From the NCBI GenBank assembly GCA_964538885.1, contig CAZIHR010000089.1, positions 1 through 6,671 of the forward strand: a stretch of 6,671 nt of DNA. The letters are read 5' to 3'. Positions 6,363 to 6,671 of this stretch are shown here, one piece after another. Every line of letters starts with the position of its first letter. Within the stretch, counting starts at the first letter, position 1. The DNA comes from JAPOPJ01 sp964538885 (GTDB taxonomy: Archaea; Thermoproteota; Nitrososphaeria; Nitrososphaerales; Nitrosopumilaceae). Position numbers and translations under genes: made by a program. The notes beneath the pieces were generated by a model, which was not told where the DNA came from, did no database searches, and was given only the letters and a program-made list of their open reading frames with translations.

Positions 6363-6671
6363 GTGAGCCGAACACGTGGCGCCGCGGTGATCAAGACGGA
6401 CAACGAAAAGTACGTCAAACGCGGCGCAGATCTGATCATGGAATATGATCCGAAGTGGGAGGACGACATAAGGCGCGCAAACGAGGGCAAGGTCGGCGCC
6501 CCATACCAGTACGCAGATACGCTTATCATGATGGCCGCCGGTATCAGGGTCGCGCTGGGGGTCCCGTACAGGCAGCTCCAGGGAATGGTTGGTAAAATGC
6601 TACATGGGCACGACATACCTGTATTCAGTCAGATGTACAAGCGGATCAACAAGCTTGACACGGACATCCGC
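6363..6671 (+). CDS. IS5-type DDE transposase, N-terminal part (runs off window)
   Basis: From GTG 6363 the frame is open for 103 codons to the window edge. The segment YADTLIMMAAGIRVALGVPY (residues 50-69), followed by RQLQGMVGKML and then PVFSQMYKRINKL, is the typical N-terminal region of IS5-family transposases: a hydrophobic helix, the PYRQLQG-like turn, then a P-x-x-S/T segment. The catalytic DDE residues would lie beyond the window, so intactness cannot be judged. The element's left end should lie between the operon and about 6310, but I cannot fix it without the right end. The codons are GC-rich (GCC, GTC, CGC) and include AGG and ATA. It is divergent from the defence operon. Confidence 0.75.
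   Translation, partial: MSRTRGAAVIKTDNEKYVKRGADLIMEYDPKWEDDIRRANEGKVGAPYQYADTLIMMAAGIRVALGVPYRQLQGMVGKMLHGHDIPVFSQMYKRINKLDTDIR

Noticed and set aside
6320..6430. ATG at 6320 as an alternative transposase start
   Set aside because: It is in another frame and meets a stop after about 36 codons; the GTG at 6363 has the matching ribosome binding site.
6314..6616. 100-codon minus-strand ORF at the right end
   Set aside because: It is antisense to the transposase frame, which has a strong ribosome binding site and family-like sequence.
1..6671. CRISPR array, tRNA or rRNA
   Set aside because: No regularly spaced repeats and no tRNA-like or rRNA-like segment were found by eye on either strand.

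Overview
The window is mostly one defence operon on the minus strand. In transcription order it encodes a small unrecognised protein (GTG at 6136, stop at 5885), a large SF2 helicase-nuclease of type III Res type (5874 to 2971), and a beta-class DNA methyltransferase of type III Mod type (432 to about 2867, probably really starting at 2974). The genes are tightly packed: the ribosome binding site of res lies in the last codons of the small gene, and the TGA of res overlaps a candidate mod ATG as ATGA. Catalytic motifs look intact in both large proteins. Both resemble, from memory, the restriction endonuclease family that NCBI calls BPTD_3080 and its usual methyltransferase partner.

The most notable feature is that mod contains two long poly-C runs (poly-G on the strand given). 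One of 11 lies just after the coupled ATG at 2974; the other, of 10, lies at the junction between the methyltransferase domain and the C-terminal domain. At 11 C, the coupled ATG is out of frame with mod and gives only a 50-residue peptide. At 12 or 9 C it would read into mod and add 36 residues. That added segment contains a block that I recall as conserved in relatives, while the first in-frame ATG of the long ORF (2867) has no ribosome binding site. A one-base change in the second tract would cut the protein just after its methyltransferase domain. The operon therefore looks like a phase-variable type III-like restriction-modification system caught in an OFF or reduced state, unless the tract lengths are sequencing errors.

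The right end (6363 to 6671) has the N-terminal 103 residues of an IS5-type DDE transposase on the plus strand, with a near-perfect GGAGGTGAT ribosome binding site. It is visibly more GC-rich than the rest. The 226 bp between the divergent operon and transposase holds short direct and inverted repeats. The left end (1 to 431) is AT-rich, with no gene that I recognise and one doubtful small ORF.

The organism is most likely an archaeon, perhaps a marine or sponge-associated ammonia-oxidising thaumarchaeon. This is a weak inference from frequent AGG/AGA and ATA codons, AT-rich TATA-like stretches about 25 to 30 bp before possible starts, and the look of the transposase. There is no rRNA, tRNA or housekeeping gene to confirm it.
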